A stretch of DNA of 64,000 nt from Porphyra umbilicalis (taxonomy: Eukaryota; Rhodophyta; Bangiophyceae; Bangiales; Bangiaceae): contig KV918901.1 in the NCBI GenBank assembly GCA_002049455.2, positions 62,001 to 126,000 on the forward strand, read 5' to 3'. Shown piece by piece: positions 32,660 to 44,473 of this stretch. Within the stretch, counting starts at the first letter, position 1; each line of letters begins with the position of its first letter. The notes beneath the pieces were generated by a model. That model was not told the origin of the DNA, searched no databases, and saw only the letters and a list, made by a program, of their open reading frames with translations. The position numbers were made by a program, and so were the translations under genes.

Positions 32660-33700
32660 TGCAAGTTGAACAGCAACGCGAGTGTGCCGATGCAAAGGAG
32701 GAGCTTGGGGCCAGGGGAGGAAAGATGCGAAAAGAATGAGATGAGGATATGGGAACGAACGGCCGTACAGTAGCTAGAGTGGTGGGAAAGGCAACGAAGG
32801 TAGGTGAAGGATGTGCAGCGGGCGTGTCCGCCGAGGACGAGTGGCCTGAGAGCGACGCCCCATTTTTTCTCTGCGGGTGGACACTCAAACGCATGGAGTG
32901 GATTGTATTGGCTCTCCGTCCGACGCTGGGGGGAGACAGAGGTGGGGAACACTGCCACACCACCGTCAGCTGACGTGACGGCGCTTTTCGGCCTGTCACC
33001 ACCACTGCTGCAGCGTCACTGCTCAGCCCCGCCGCCGTGACTCGCGCTGCGCGTCCGTGGCAGTGACGCGCAGCGCGCGTCGGACCGACAGGGCTGTGCA
33101 TTTCCTGTGACGCCGTGCCGAGGGACACGAAAAGGATGTGTAAATATAACCACGTGGCTTGAATGTTTGGCCATCGCTTGTCTGTGCTCCACGCCGTCAG
33201 TCGGGTTGGCGGCTCCATCGCAGACGTACGTCGATGGGCCGCCACGCCACCACTGGCTAATGACAATGGCGGCGGCGGTCTCGGGTCCATCGTCACCGCG
33301 CCTGCACCGTCCGCGGCACAACCTCGCAGCGCCCCTCCCGTTGGCGGCGCGTCGGGTACACACACGGACACCCGGCCGGGTGTCCGCTGACGAGGAACCC
33401 CGCGGGGTTCCTCGTCAGCGGGCCGGGCTACAGCAGAACTGCAGCGGTCGCGCCCCATGTCAATGACGTGGGACCCGACGCGTGCGCGGAGGCAACCCAG
33501 CCACGACAATGGTTTTGGGGCTGCACGCGACGGCAGCGGTTGACGAGACGCGGGGGTCAGCGCTCCATGACGTTGGACAGAATGGTTGCCACAGGTCAGC
33601 GCGATGCAGACACGCACACAGTGTTCGTTCCAAGTGGTGGTTGTACACACAGTAGAACCGTCCCCCTCCGTTCAGCTCGCGTGGGCCGCGTCGGGCGCGC
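32660..33700. other. intergenic region with palindrome
   Basis: About 1 kb with no gene recognised. It contains a perfect palindrome at 33366-33420 and presumably the promoter of the small gene at 32300-32659. Confidence 0.4.
33366..33420. repeat. double perfect palindrome
   Basis: GGACACCCGGCCGGGTGTCC at 33366-33385 is self-complementary. It is followed by a second palindrome centred on CCCCGCGGGG, with arms CGCTGACGAGGAACC and GGTTCCTCGTCAGCG (33385-33420). Confidence 0.88.
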
Positions 33701-34299
33701 GACGGACCCACCGCCAATGGTGGCGGCGGCGGCGGCGGTGGCAGCGGCGGGGAGCCCCCACGGGCGGCACGCCCCGCCGCGGCGACCCGGCCGCGACGCA
33801 CCCCCGCGTGGCCGCGTCGCAGACGGCGCGCTTGCTCCCCCTCGTGCCGGCGGCACGCCGCTGCCCGACCGACCGCCGCCGCCCGACCAAGCGGCGCGCG
33901 CGGGGGCGCGCCAAACGGGAAAAGAGTGGAGAGCGCCGCCGAGTCAGACGGGAAAGGGACGACAAGCAAAAAAAAAAAAAAAAACCGCAAAAAAACGCAA
34001 CAGCATCGCCACGCGCGCGGCTGCAAGGCGCGGGACGCGCGGCCGACGCGGCCGACGGTGTCTGGTCGGCTCTGTCCGCCACGACGGCGTCCCCCCCCCC
34101 ACGGCAGCGGCGGCGGGGGCACCACCGCCCCCCCCACACCCTCCCCCCCCCGCCCCCTCCTCACACGTGCACAAAGAGGGCGAGGGTGTCGCGGACCCCC
34201 CCCCACCACCCCCCCCCCCCCCCCCCCCCTCCACCAGCGCGCCGTCGACGAGCAGCCCCCCCCCACGCGGTCGAGCCACGCCCACGACCGCTCGACGGC

Positions 34300-35690
34300 G
34301 TCGGCAATGGCCGCCGCCGGCGCCTCCCCCCCCCCCCCCCCCCCGGGCCAAGCGCGAGCAGCAGCACCTCGTCCCACACGGCAGCGTCCCCCCCCCCCCC
34401 GGCGGTCCCGCCGGCGGCCCCCCGCCGCCCGCGGCGGGCGCCCACGCCCCCCGCCGCCCGTCGCCGCCGCCGCCGCCGCGCGCGGCGGCCACGACGACGG
34501 CGCCGCCGGGGAGGTTGCGGAGGACGACCGCGCGGCCGACGCCGGCGCGGAGGAGGCGCCACCCCCGCAACGCGTGGCGGTGCCACCACCCGCCGCCCGC
34601 GGCCGCCGACGCCGGCGCCGGCGCCGACGCAACGACCAGCCGTCCCGCCGCGCGGCGCCAGTAGCCAAAGCCGACGAGCGTCGGGACCCCCCCCCACGCC
34701 ACGTCGGCGGGCGCCAGCGGGCGCGCGAGGGCGGCGGGGAGTTCGTCCCCCCCCGCCCCCCGCGCGAGCGCGGCGGCCCAGTCGGCGGCAACCGCCGCCG
34801 CCGCGCCCGCCGCCGCCGCCGAGCGGCCGGTCGTCGCCAGCACCAGCCGCAGGCGGTGGCCGCCGACCCGCACCGTCGCGGGGCGGAGGATGGCCGACCG
34901 CATGTGGGCGGCCGACGGGAGGTAGCGGCGCACCCACCAGCCGTCGGGGGTGGCCGCGACCGACGAGCCGCCACCACCGCCGCCACCGCCGCCGCCACCG
35001 CCACCGCCGCCACCGCTGCGCGCGGCGGGGTCATAGCCGGCCGCCGCGCCGGTCGGCGGCGACGCGTCGGCGGCCACCCCCGCGAGGACGCCCACGTCGC
35101 GGGCGTCGACGCCCCACGCGAGGACGAGCGCCGGGGGTCGTCCCCCCCCCCCCCCCCCCCCCCTCCCCTTCCTCGGCCGCCGCCGTCCACACCCCCCCCC
35201 CGTCACGAGGCCGTCGCCCGCCGCCCGCACGGACGCGCCGAGCGCGGCGGCGAGCGCCGCGCGTGCCGCGGGTGCCACGGGCGACGGCAAGACGCAGAGG
35301 CGGCCGCCGCCCCCGTCGGCGCCCCCCCCCCCCCTCCTCCCGCCCCCCACCCAGCGGCGCCGCCGCCGCAGCGTCAATGGCAACGGCGAGGGCGCGGGGC
35401 ACGCCCCACCCGCCCGCGGGGGCGTCCCCCCCCTCCCGGCGGAGCAGCGCGCCCACGTCGACGCCCGGCGCCGCCGCCGCCACGGCCGCAAGGCGCCCGC
35501 TGAGCAGCGCGGCAACCGCCGCCGCCGCCGCGTCGGTCACCGCCGCGGCGGTGGCCGCGTCGGCCGCCGCCGCGCCCGCCGCCGCTGCCGCTGCCGCCGC
35601 CGCAGCGGCGGCGGGGCGGGGGCGGCCGCGCCGCCACGGGGCCGCGCGCCCCCCCCCGCGTCGCCCCGCCCGCCGTGCCGCCGCGGGCGC

Positions 35691-35724
<34 letters not shown>

Positions 35725-36100
35725 TGCCACGCGCGGCGGGCGCGTCGGCGCGCACGGCGACGGTGTAGAGGACCCCCCCCGCACGTCAAAGTGGAGGGTG
35801 CCGTCCCCCGTGGCGACGGATGCGAGCGCCCCGCGGCCGCCGAGGCCCGCCCCCGTCGCGGCGTGGAGGCCACTCGCCGCCGCAACGAGGGGCGGGATGG
35901 CGTCGGGGTGGCGGGGGGGTGGCCGGGGGGGGGGGGCCCGCCGTGTGGTAGCCCGCGATTTTGCCGGCGGGGTGGAGAGGAAGAGCTCGAGGGGGGGGGG
36001 GGGGGGGGGGGGAGGCGCAGGGGGGGGGTGGGGGGGGGGGGTGACCGACAGGGGCGACGAGGGTGGGGACGCCCGCAGGGGGGGGGGAAGGGCGTCGCCG
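34300..36100 (-). CDS. MON1-like (Rab7 GEF subunit) gene, fragmented across frames
   Basis: Minus-strand coding-like pieces, read in order, follow the plan of MON1, the partner of CCZ1 that activates Rab7 on late endosomes. A-G-K-I-A-G-Y-H near 35960 resembles the MON1 A-G-K-P-I-Y-S-R start. Next come P-L-V-A-A-A-S-G-L-H and L-H-F-D-V-R-G-G-V-L-Y-T-V-A-V (35900-35760), V-D-V-G-A-L-L (about 35450), and L-C-V-L-P-S-P-V-A-P-A-A-R (about 35300). Then come D-G-L-V-T-G-G, A-L-V-L-A-W-G-V-D-A-R-D-V (35140-35090), and W-W-V-R-R-Y-L-P (about 34940) with a following longin-like strand. The pieces lie in different frames separated by G/C homopolymers (35142-35163, 34978-35020, 35980-36012), so introns or tract-length errors must be invoked. 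Assignment rests on pattern memory, not alignment. Boundaries are approximate; the 3' part (33,700-34,300) is unresolved. Confidence 0.42.
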
Positions 36101-36903
36101 CCGCCATGGCGCCCGCGGCCGCCGCCGCCGCCGCCGCCGCCGCCGGGCGGGCGGGGGGGGGGGGGGGGACGGCGCCGCGCCGCGCGCCGCGTAGCGACCG
36201 CGCGGGCGCCGGTAGTGGCAGCCGCCGCCGCCGCCGCCGCCCGCCGCTGCGGCGCGCGCCGACGCGGACCGTCGGCGCCGCGCCCGCCGCGGCGGCGGCA
36301 GCGGCAGCGGCAGCGACGGCGGCGGCGGTGGTGGCGGCGCGGCGGCTGCCGCGCCGTGCCCGCGTGCGCCGCCGCGCGCCGCGCGGGCGCGCGCGCCGCG
36401 CGCGCGGCCGCCGGCAGTCGCGGCGGCGCGGCGGGGCGGCCGGCGAGCACGGGCGGGCGGCGGGCGAGGCGCGCGCGGCGTCAGCGCGGCGCGGGCGCGC
36501 GGGCGCCATCACGGCGGCACCGTGGTGGTGCCGGACTTTGGGGGCGCGTCGGGCACCACTTGACACAAATGCGGGGGCGGGGCCCAACGGGGCGCCGTTG
36601 GCCACGTGGGAACCGCCGATTGGGAGGCGCGCGCCGCAGCTCACCGCATCGCCATCACGATGACGCCCGCCCGTGGCGTCACTGGCGGCGCGCCAGATCC
36701 CGGCCGCATGCCCCCACCCGCCACCCGCCGCCCGCCACCGCCGCCGCCGCGGTGCTGCGGCCTGCCCGTCGTCTCCCGCGCCAGGCACGGCACGCCCCCC
36801 CCCCCGCCCCTGCACCCGCCCTTTCCGTTTCTTGTTGACCTTGCTGCTGCCCCTCCCTCCCTCGGCTCCAGGCGGCCTCCTCCCCCGTTTTCCACCTGGC
36901 GCC
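36101..36903. other. GC-rich divergent region upstream of the MON1-like and GLYR genes
   Basis: About 800 bases, extremely GC-rich at 36100-36500. A C/T-rich stretch (36797-36900) leads to the GLYR start codon. No additional gene is supported. Confidence 0.45.
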
Positions 36904-38124
36904 ATGGCGCCCCCGCGGGCCGCCTTCCTCGCCCCCGCCGGCGGGCGGGGCCTCGCCCCGACCGCCGCCGCCGCCGCCGCCCTCCGCCGCCTGAGCGCCT
37001 TTACCGGCGCCGCCGCCGCCGCCTCCCGCGGTCCCGCCGCTTGGTCGACCCGCCAAGCCGGTCGCTCCCGCCTCCGCTCCCCGTCAACGGCGCCGGCGCC
37101 GGCGCCGGCGCCGCCCGCCGCCCGTCGGGGTGTGCGCATGGCCGCCACGGGCGGCGGCGGCGGCGGCGGCGGCGGCGGCACGGTCGGCTTCCTCGGCCTC
37201 GGCATCATGGGCGGGCCGATGGCGTCCAATCTGGCCCTCACCGCCGGCCGCCGGGTCGTCGTGTGGAACCGCTCGCCGGACAAGGCCGAGGCGCTCGCCG
37301 CGGCGGTGGCGGCCGCCGCCAAGGCAGCCGGCAGCGGCGGCGGCGGCGGCGGCGGTGACGCGCCCGCGGCCGGCGAAATCGTCATTGCCGGCAGCCCCGC
37401 CGAGGTGGTGGCCGCCTGTGACATCACCTACGCGATGCTGTCGACGCCCGCCGCCGCCGACGCGGTCTACCACGCCGCCGCCGGCGGCGCGCTCGCCGCC
37501 GTGACCCCCGGCAAGGCCCTCGTCGACTGCTCCACGTTTGACGTGGCGACCTCCACCGCCACCGCCGCGGCGGTCACGGCGCGGGGCGGGCGCTTCCTCG
37601 AAGCCCCCGTGTCGGGCTCCAAAGTGCCCGCCGAGACGGGCACGCTCGTCTTCCTCGCCGCCGGCGACCGGTCGCTGTACGAGGAGGTTGGTGGCGACCT
37701 CGACGCGATGGGCAAGCGCGCCTTTTACCTCGGCGCCGTCGGCGCGGGGACGCGCATGAAGCTCGTCGTCAACACCACGATGATTACGGTGCTGTCGGCG
37801 CTCGCCGAGGCCATTGCGCTGACGGAAGCGACGGACGGGGCCGACGCGGTGGCGGCGCTGCACGAGGTGCTCGCGCAGGGGGCGATGGCCAACCCCATGT
37901 ACGCGCTCAAGGGGCCCAAGATGGCCGCGGGCGCCAAGGCGTACGCGCCCAACTTTCCGTTGGAGCACGCGCAAAAGGATTTGCGCTTTACGCTCGCGCT
38001 CGCAGAGGAGGCGACCGTGCCAATGCCCGTCGCGGCGGCGACCAACGCGCTGTTTGTGGCGGCCAAGGCGCGGGGGCTCGGGCGCGACGACTTTTGTGCG
38101 GTCGTCGAGGCGCTGCGGCCGTGA
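36904..38124 (+). CDS. glyoxylate/succinic semialdehyde reductase, plastid-targeted
   Basis: NADPH-dependent enzyme of the beta-hydroxyacid dehydrogenase family that detoxifies glyoxylate and succinic semialdehyde. 406 residues. Residues 1-79 form a Pro/Ala/Arg/Ser-rich transit peptide with a G-V-R-M-A-A cleavage-like site. The mature part begins after a Gly run with G-F-L-G-L-G-I-M-G (95-103) and a W-N-R-S NADP-binding loop (121-124). F-L-E-A-P-V-S-G-S-K-V-P-A-E at 231-244 is the typical GLYR substrate-site segment. Catalytic-type Lys286 sits in M-K-L-V-V-N with Asn290. F-P-L-E-H-A-Q-K-D-L near 351-360 also fits GLYR rather than mitochondrial 3-hydroxyisobutyrate dehydrogenase. The ATG at 36904 lies in GCGCCATGG after a pyrimidine-rich leader. 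Confidence 0.92.
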   Translation: MAPPRAAFLAPAGGRGLAPTAAAAAALRRLSAFTGAAAAASRGPAAWSTRQAGRSRLRSPSTAPAPAPAPPAARRGVRMAATGGGGGGGGGGTVGFLGLGIMGGPMASNLALTAGRRVVVWNRSPDKAEALAAAVAAAAKAAGSGGGGGGGDAPAAGEIVIAGSPAEVVAACDITYAMLSTPAAADAVYHAAAGGALAAVTPGKALVDCSTFDVATSTATAAAVTARGGRFLEAPVSGSKVPAETGTLVFLAAGDRSLYEEVGGDLDAMGKRAFYLGAVGAGTRMKLVVNTTMITVLSALAEAIALTEATDGADAVAALHEVLAQGAMANPMYALKGPKMAAGAKAYAPNFPLEHAQKDLRFTLALAEEATVPMPVAAATNALFVAAKARGLGRDDFCAVVEALRP

Positions 38125-39839
38125 GGGGTGCATGTGGGGGGGGGGGGGCGAGGGGGGGTGCCCTCGACCACGCATAGGTGGGGGTGGTGGGGTGTGGGTG
38201 GCAGCGACATGACGCGACTGTGTTGGGGGAGAGAGCACTTGACGCTTGGGTGGGGGTCGCGTGGTTGAGTCGTGGGGGGACGGGCAGAGGCCGAGATTGT
38301 GTGTTGTCTCGTCACGGTCGCAGACGCTCGACAATCCTGTACATGGTTCCACGCTCGCGGCCTCTGATTTGCGGCCATCGGTCAACACCCTCGCCATGCC
38401 GGCCGCCCTGTACGGCTTCTTGCCGCTGAGCCGCCTCGTGGTCCTCCACGCGAGGACGCCTCCCATGGCTTTTGCCGACCCAAGGCCCGCGACCGTGCCG
38501 GCCGTCTCATTTGTCAGCACACCGAGACTGCGCGGCCACGGAGCTCCGCGCTTACCGGCAGCGCGGTGTCGGCGCTTGCGCGAGACGGCACTCAGGGGTC
38601 ATCAACCGCTCTGGTGCGCTACCGTGCATCAGGGCGGCTGGCGGCTGGGGGATATTGTTCATGAATGTATGATTGACCTCGGCCCAGAGATTGGTGGCTT
38701 GGCGGGAGCGGCTGTTGGTCAAGACCACCGGCCCATGCGTTGAGAACAGTAAAGTGTTCGATTACGCATATGTAGCGCGCCGCGGTGTCGCAGCTGTACA
38801 GGTCCTGTACAGAAAGAAAAGCGCAAGCAACAGGAACGGCATTCCTGGCTATCAGGACACCCAGAGGTGCTGCATTTCAGCGCCCGCCGCATGCCGCCAA
38901 GAGCAAAACAAAGCCGCTGGTGCGGCCAATGTCAGTGTACCCCCCTCCTTGGACGACGACACCGCAAGGAGCGCAAAATGGGCACGGGGCACAGACGGAA
39001 GACGACGGAGAAACGCCACGGAGTGGGCAGCGCCACCACGGCGTCGAGGAGGTCACGTCCTCGCTCAACGCCGACCGGATGATCGACATTCGCTTCGAGC
39101 GGGGCTGCCAGATGTTCGATTTCAAACCCTCTCTAGCTAGAGGGCTTGATCACTTTGACGACGTCTTCCAGAGCTCTGGAAGCACACTTTGACGACGTCT
39201 TCCAGAGCTCTGGAAGACGTCGTCAAAGTGATCATCTGCCCCCCTCGTCGAGACGTGAGGGCCACAGAATTCTGTCTTCTGGAAGAAGCCCATTGCTGCT
39301 GCACCCCACCTTCGCGGCCACGCCGACTGTGCATCCACACACACAGGCACGTTGATCCGCTTGTCGTCAACTCGAAGTGGGAGCACCGCCCGCAACGCAC
39401 CTCCGCGACAGTTGACATGGATGCGCCGGGTGCTGGCGGCACCCCAATTTAGAGGAAACCACAGGGCCGTTCGCGGCGGACCGATCGTCGGACACCCAGT
39501 GCCGCCTGACAGAACCCAAAAGGCAGGACGAACCCGAACGGCACGGAGTCGTTCGGCTTTGTTCGAGTGTTCGTCCGGCGAACGAACGCCGGATGTTCCC
39601 CGGTTCTCGTCCGACAGAGCGACAATTCGCCCACAACGACCTGTCAGAGAGGTGCTTGTCCAGGCCTCTGTGAGAGGCATTCACAAAGCCAGCCCGGCTC
39701 GAAGCCGATATCCATGACAGTCCCAGATCTTGACACAAATGAAAATGGCCAATCAGAGTCCCTCTAGCGGCAAGGTCACCAAGTCTATCAGACAAGTCAA
39801 GCCCCGAGTGCTGGTGCAACTCCAAGTCGAAAAGGCCCT
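38125..39839. other. intergenic and repeat region
   Basis: About 1.7 kb downstream of GLYR. Frames are short and unconvincing. It contains the palindrome at 39148-39235. No RNA gene or intact mobile element is recognised. Confidence 0.45.
39148..39235. repeat. perfect 54-bp palindrome with partial tandem duplication
   Basis: The sequence ACTTTGACGACGTCTTCCAG followed by AGCTCTGGAAG occurs twice in a row. The second copy continues into its own reverse complement and ends CAAAGTGATCA, matching the TGATCACTTTG start at 39148. Just upstream, CCCTCT and AGAGGG flank a small second palindrome around CTAGCTAG. Confidence 0.85.
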
Positions 39840-40039
39840 ACTGAAGCATCATGAGAGTGTCCTGCAATCAGCCGCAAACCGGGGGGAGCGGCAATGGCTG
39901 TGGACGTCGACAGCGGTGGAGGTGGAGGAGGACAGCGGCGTCGGTGGAGGGGGGGCAGCGGTGAGCGGGGGGCGGAAGGTCGAAAGGGACGAGGTCTGGA
40001 CGTGAGTGAAAAGGGGCAGGTGGAAGGAAGTGTGGGGAG

Positions 40040-40370
40040 TTGAGGCGTGGGGAGGGAGGGGCAAGGTGGGGAGGGGCAAGGTGGGGAGGCGGACGGTGGG
40101 GAGGGAGACGGCGGGGAGGAGGACGGCGGAAAGGAGGGCAGCGGGGAGGAGGACGGCGGGGAGGAGGACGGCGGGGAGGAGGACGGCGGGGAGGCGGAAG
40201 GTGGGCAGGGGGAAGGTGGGCAGGGGGAAGGTGGGCAGGGGGAAGGTGGGCAGGGGGAAGGTGGGCAGGGGGAAGGTGGGCAGGGGGAAGGTGGGCAGGG
40301 GGAAGGTGGGCAGGGGGAAGGTGGGCAGGGGGAAGGTGGTGAGGGGCAAGGTGGGGAGAGAGAAGGTGGG
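40040..40370. repeat. 15-bp minisatellite
   Basis: About twenty imperfect copies of 15-bp units. An upstream block (about 40125-40195) has AGGAGGACGGCGGGG units. A downstream block (about 40195-40345) has near-identical GTGGGCAGGGGGAAG units. Because 15 is a multiple of three, repeat-containing open frames appear on both strands. I do not call them genes. Confidence 0.9.
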
Positions 40371-40399
40371 AGGCAAGAGGACCGGTTTCCTTAGCAGTC

Positions 40400-41680
40400 T
40401 AGTCGTCATCTTTAACAGAGAAATTGCAGCACCAGAAGAAGTTATGTCAGGAGGATGCCGAGCTGTGATTTGGGCGGCAACGTTTGTCCAGACGAAAGGC
40501 CTTTCTTTCGGCTGCTCGTCTCACCGGACGACTGCCGATCGCTGCAACTGACGAATGTCGATTCGTCCGGTGGATGCAAGCCGAACGAGAAACGAACAAA
40601 GAAGAGCGTTCGTTCGAGGGCACACGAAGTCCCACGATCCGCAATCGACCGAGGGCGGCGGCGCGCACGGCGGCACCACGCCACGCCACGCTACGCCGTT
40701 CCAGATTTTGCCTCGGCGCGCATGACCTGTCCACCGGCGCACAGGTCTGTCACGTGGCAAGCGCCCAACGGCTTGTGAACCTGCCTTGCTGGCCCACATT
40801 GAAAGCCACAAGGTGCTGTCGAAGATTCCCTCCGTCATCCGCTGCCATAACCACATCGTGACCACAGTACTTTGTGTCAGGGGGCCCGCCACAACAAAAG
40901 TGGCCTCCATGTGTCATGTCCGACGGGGGGCCCACCAAGGTGCCCCCCTCATTGGAGGCGCTCGCTGGCCACCCCCGGGGGTCCCCCCGCGCCCACCGCG
41001 CGGCGGCGCCGCGACCCCCGTCAAATCGGCCCGCGGTGGGGCGCGGGCCCCCACAGACCCCGCGAGCGGCGTACGGCGCGGTCGGGCCACGCACCGCAGG
41101 CCGGGCACACGTGCGGCTCCGCTCCCACGGCACGCCGGCGCGTGGCACGCGCCACCGCGGTTCCGTCCTCTGCCCCCGCGACCCCCCCCTCCCATCACCG
41201 AGGTGAGGCGGGTGTGTGTCGTGCCGCCGGTCGGCGACGCCAACCTCTGCCGCCCCGCCGTGCTTGCAAGTGGGCGCGCGCGCGCGTGGGCGGCGGGCGG
41301 CCGACCTGCCGCTGCCGGCCGCCGCCGAGCCGCCGCTGAGTGCCGGTGGGTGGGCGGCGCCGCGCGGGGTGTTGCCGCCGGCGCCGTGGAGGCGCGCGGC
41401 GCCCGCAGGGAGGGGGGGGCGTGCGTCGAGGAGGGGCAGTGGGGACCACGTTTGTGGGGGCGCTCTGCCGCTGCCGCGGTGCACGAGTGGGGGGGCCTCG
41501 TGGGCGCCGCGTTCCGCGTCTGCCCGCCGTACCCGCCGCGGCCGCCGTGCCCGCCGTGCCCGCCGCTCTGACCGCCCCTGCCGACCGCCACGTCGACGGT
41601 GACGCTGTTGCCGCTGCTGCTGCTGCAGCGTCTGCCGCCGCCGCGTGTCGGCGGCGGCGACCGCACGCGCCCGTTGCAGC
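40400..41680. other. upstream region of the BAR-SH3 gene
   Basis: About 1.3 kb. The first half has moderate GC and no recognised feature. The second half is GC-rich, with long shadow frames on the minus strand. It presumably contains the promoter and leader of the gene at 41681. Confidence 0.4.
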
Positions 41681-43349
41681 ATGAGCAGCCTGTGGCCCGA
41701 CGCGCTGCGGCTGCCGCACCTGAGCGACGGCGCCGGCCTCGGGGGCGGCCCGCACGGGCGGATGACGACCGCCGGGTTGGGGGGGGGCGGCGGCGGCGCG
41801 TCGGGGGACGGCGACGGCCGGAGCGGGGCGGGGGGGGGAGTGGCTCCCTAACCAGCAGCTTCTCGGCGTTGGGCCTCGGCTCGAGCGTGGGGAGCGGGGG
41901 GGACCCGACGTTGGGGGGAGTTGCGGGCGATGACCCGCTGCTGGTCCCGGACGAGGATGCGGTGTTCAAGGACAAGTTGAGGAAGTTTGAGGCGGCGGAT
42001 GAGGCCTTCCAGGTGCTCGTCATGCGGTTAAATGTACGTTTGGGGGGCCCCCGCCCCGTGCGTCGCGCATGGTGGGAGGAGCATCGGATGGTAACAAGGG
42101 GTGTCGGCTGATGGGTGTGTCGGTCGTTGAGGTGGGGGGGTGGGCGCGCCTCTTGGGCATGAAGGAGCAGCTGCGTTGTCGCCTGCGGGTGGCAAAGGGG
42201 GGACGGTGTGGGGGGCGTATGCATGGACTGCGTTTGGACCGGCCAGACGGCGCACGCGATGGATGGGAGCGCGTTGCACGTGTGAGCATGGCGAGTTGTG
42301 GGTCGTGGGTTCCGTCGTGCGTGGAACTGGGGTCGTGTGCTGGGGGTGTGTGCTTGTTTGTGGCCACGCTCTTATTGGTCTGGCCTCCGGCAATGTGCGT
42401 GAATGTGTACCAGGGCGGTGGACTGACTGTCCCCCTCTTTGGTGCTTCCGCTGCTGGTGCTGCTGGTGATGCTTCCGTACATCTGCTGCTCGTTCTTGGT
42501 TGCACACGGCGTTGCCTTTTCTGTGTCCCTTTTTTCCTGGTCAGACGTACCGCGAGAACATGCGAGTCGTCCTCTCCTCTGGTGTACAGCTGGCCGAGCA
42601 CCTCACCTCCTTCTTTAACCCCCCTGCGTCCCCACTACAACGGGAGCTCTCCCTCCGCTTTCAAGAAGCTCAACGCTCCCTCGAGCGCACGTGGCTGACC
42701 TCCCTCGAGCCGGCGTTCATGGCGCGGGCAGTGGCGCCCGCGCGCTCCCGCGCTGACGACATCCCCGAGGTGCGAGACGTCATTAAACGTCGCGCCGCGT
42801 CGCTCGCCGACGTCCACCGGCGTGCGCGCAAGGTGCGGTCGCTCGCGCGTAAGGACAGCTCCCGCCTTCGCGACAATGAGCGCAAGTTAACGCAAGCCCG
42901 TCACAGCTACGCTCTCTTCCACGACGACGTGATGCAGCGGTTTGCCAACGTGGAGCGAAACTACGGCGCGTTTGTCGTGCCGACGCTCCGCGCGACCGTG
43001 CGGCTGAGTGCAGAGATGGCGGCGGTCACCGCCGAGGTGCTGGGGGGGGTCGACGCGCTTGTGTCGGCGCCCGCACCGCCGCGGGTGCGGTCGCGGGACA
43101 TGTCGCCGGCGTTGCCAGAGCGGCGGCGCAGCGGCCACCGCTCCCGGGGGGCCGGGCGCTCACGGCCAGGGACGGGGGGAGGGGGGGCGGGCGGTGGCGG
43201 CAGCGACAGCGGCGCGGCAGCGGCCGCGTCGGGCGGCTTAAGAAACTTTGACGAGAGCAGCGAGACATGGGACGACGCGTATGACTTTGGGGACGACGAC
43301 GGGTTGGTGAGTGGCAACGGCGTCATGAGCGGCGGGGGCGGCGCTGCCA

Positions 43350-43380
<31 letters not shown>

Positions 43381-44473
43381 TGGCGGTGGCGGCGGCGGTG
43401 GTGGTCCTTACTCGGCCGCCAACTCCACGCTGCCACCGACGTTGTCGCCGTCACCCACTGCAACTACCGCGCCCGGCCTTGGCGAGCGCGGCCGGGACAA
43501 CCGGCGGTCCTCCTCCAACGCGTCGTCTGTGCTCGCAGCCGCTGCGGCGGCGTTTGGTTCTGGCTCTGGCTTTGGGGGCGGCCGTCCGTACGCCGGCGGG
43601 AGCACTGGTGGCGCCGGCGGCGCGGGCACCGGCGGCGCGGGTACCGGCGCCGCCGCCGGCGTTAGCCGTGGCGGTGGCGGTGGCGGCGGCCCGGGTGGCT
43701 CCCTCGGTGCCGGCGGCTACGCGCGCCTCCGTCGCGCGGTTTCGTCTGCCGCTGGCGACGGCGACGACACGTCAACGGTTGACATCCTCGTGCCGTCGGT
43801 GGCGTCGGACGGCAGCGCATCGACGGGGATGGGCGGCTTGGGCGGCGGCCTGGCCAGCGGGGGTGCGGGCGGACCGACCGTGTCCCCGTCGCTTCCACCC
43901 GTGCTGCCGTCGCCTGGAACCAGTGGTGGTGGAGGGTGGCCCTCGCCCCAATCACCCAACCGGCTTGCACGAGCGGGAGATGGCGCCCGGTCAGGGGGTG
44001 GTGGCGGCGGCGGCGGCGGTGGCACGTCTGGCCCAGGTCCAGGGAGTGGACGCGGTGGCGGCGGCGGCGGCACCGCTACCACTGCGTCGGTAGCCGCGGG
44101 CGCCGCCCTGGCTACCCCCGCCGCGGACGCGCCCCCCCTCGAGGTGCTCGCCCGCGTGTGCGCAATGTACGACTTTACGTCTGGCGAGGAGAATGAGCTG
44201 TCCCTCGCCGAGGGCGACGTAGTCGAGGTGCTCAACCGCCACCCGAGCGGCTGGTGGACGGGCAAGTGCCGTCGGCGGCTCGGCTGCTTCCCATCCAACT
44301 ACACCCGCCCGTTGAGCGACGAGGAGGAGGTGGCGTTTCTGGAAGAGGCCGCCGCCCGCCGTGCGGAGCGGAGAGCCAAGCGCACCGCCTCGAGCTGTGC
44401 AATCGGAGGCGCGCCCCCAGATCCTGGAGGGGGGGGAACACCGGATGCCGCCGCTGGGGATGGCGGTGGGTGA
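41681..44473 (+). CDS. BAR and SH3 domain membrane-remodelling protein, one intron
   Basis: Amphiphysin/SH3P-like protein expected to bend membranes via its BAR domain and recruit partners through SH3 during vesicle traffic. The proposed start is the ATG at 41681 (M-S-S-L-W-P-D-A-L-R). A one-base frame change is needed in the G run at about 41828-41838 to enter the frame G-S-L-T-S-S-F-S-A-L-G. Exon 1 ends after M-R-L-N at 42033. The intron is 42034-42544 (GTACGT start, TTTTTTCCTGGTCAG end, phase 0), and exon 2 resumes T-Y-R-E-N-M-R-V-V. The helical BAR region spans about 41960-43060. A long Gly/Ser/Pro linker follows. The SH3 domain at about 44149-44315 has M-Y-D-F, W-W-T-G-K and C-F-P-S-N-Y. 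The tail is Arg/Ala-rich. Confidence 0.8.
42034..42544 (+). other. spliceosomal intron in the BAR-SH3 gene
   Basis: 511 bases with a GTACGT donor and a pyrimidine-rich TTTTTTCCTGGTCAG acceptor. Removing it joins two frames without changing phase and restores an uninterrupted BAR helix. Its composition is lower in C than the exons. It is the only unambiguous intron I found in the window. Confidence 0.8.

Noticed and set aside
32073-32669. 199-codon + strand frame overlapping the small membrane protein
   Set aside because: It lacks the pyrimidine-rich leader and any domain-like feature. Kept only as the alternative reading of the locus.
40040-40551. Glycine-rich or T-F-P-L-P repeat proteins at the 15-bp minisatellite
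   Set aside because: Open frames occur on both strands solely because the repeat period is a multiple of three.
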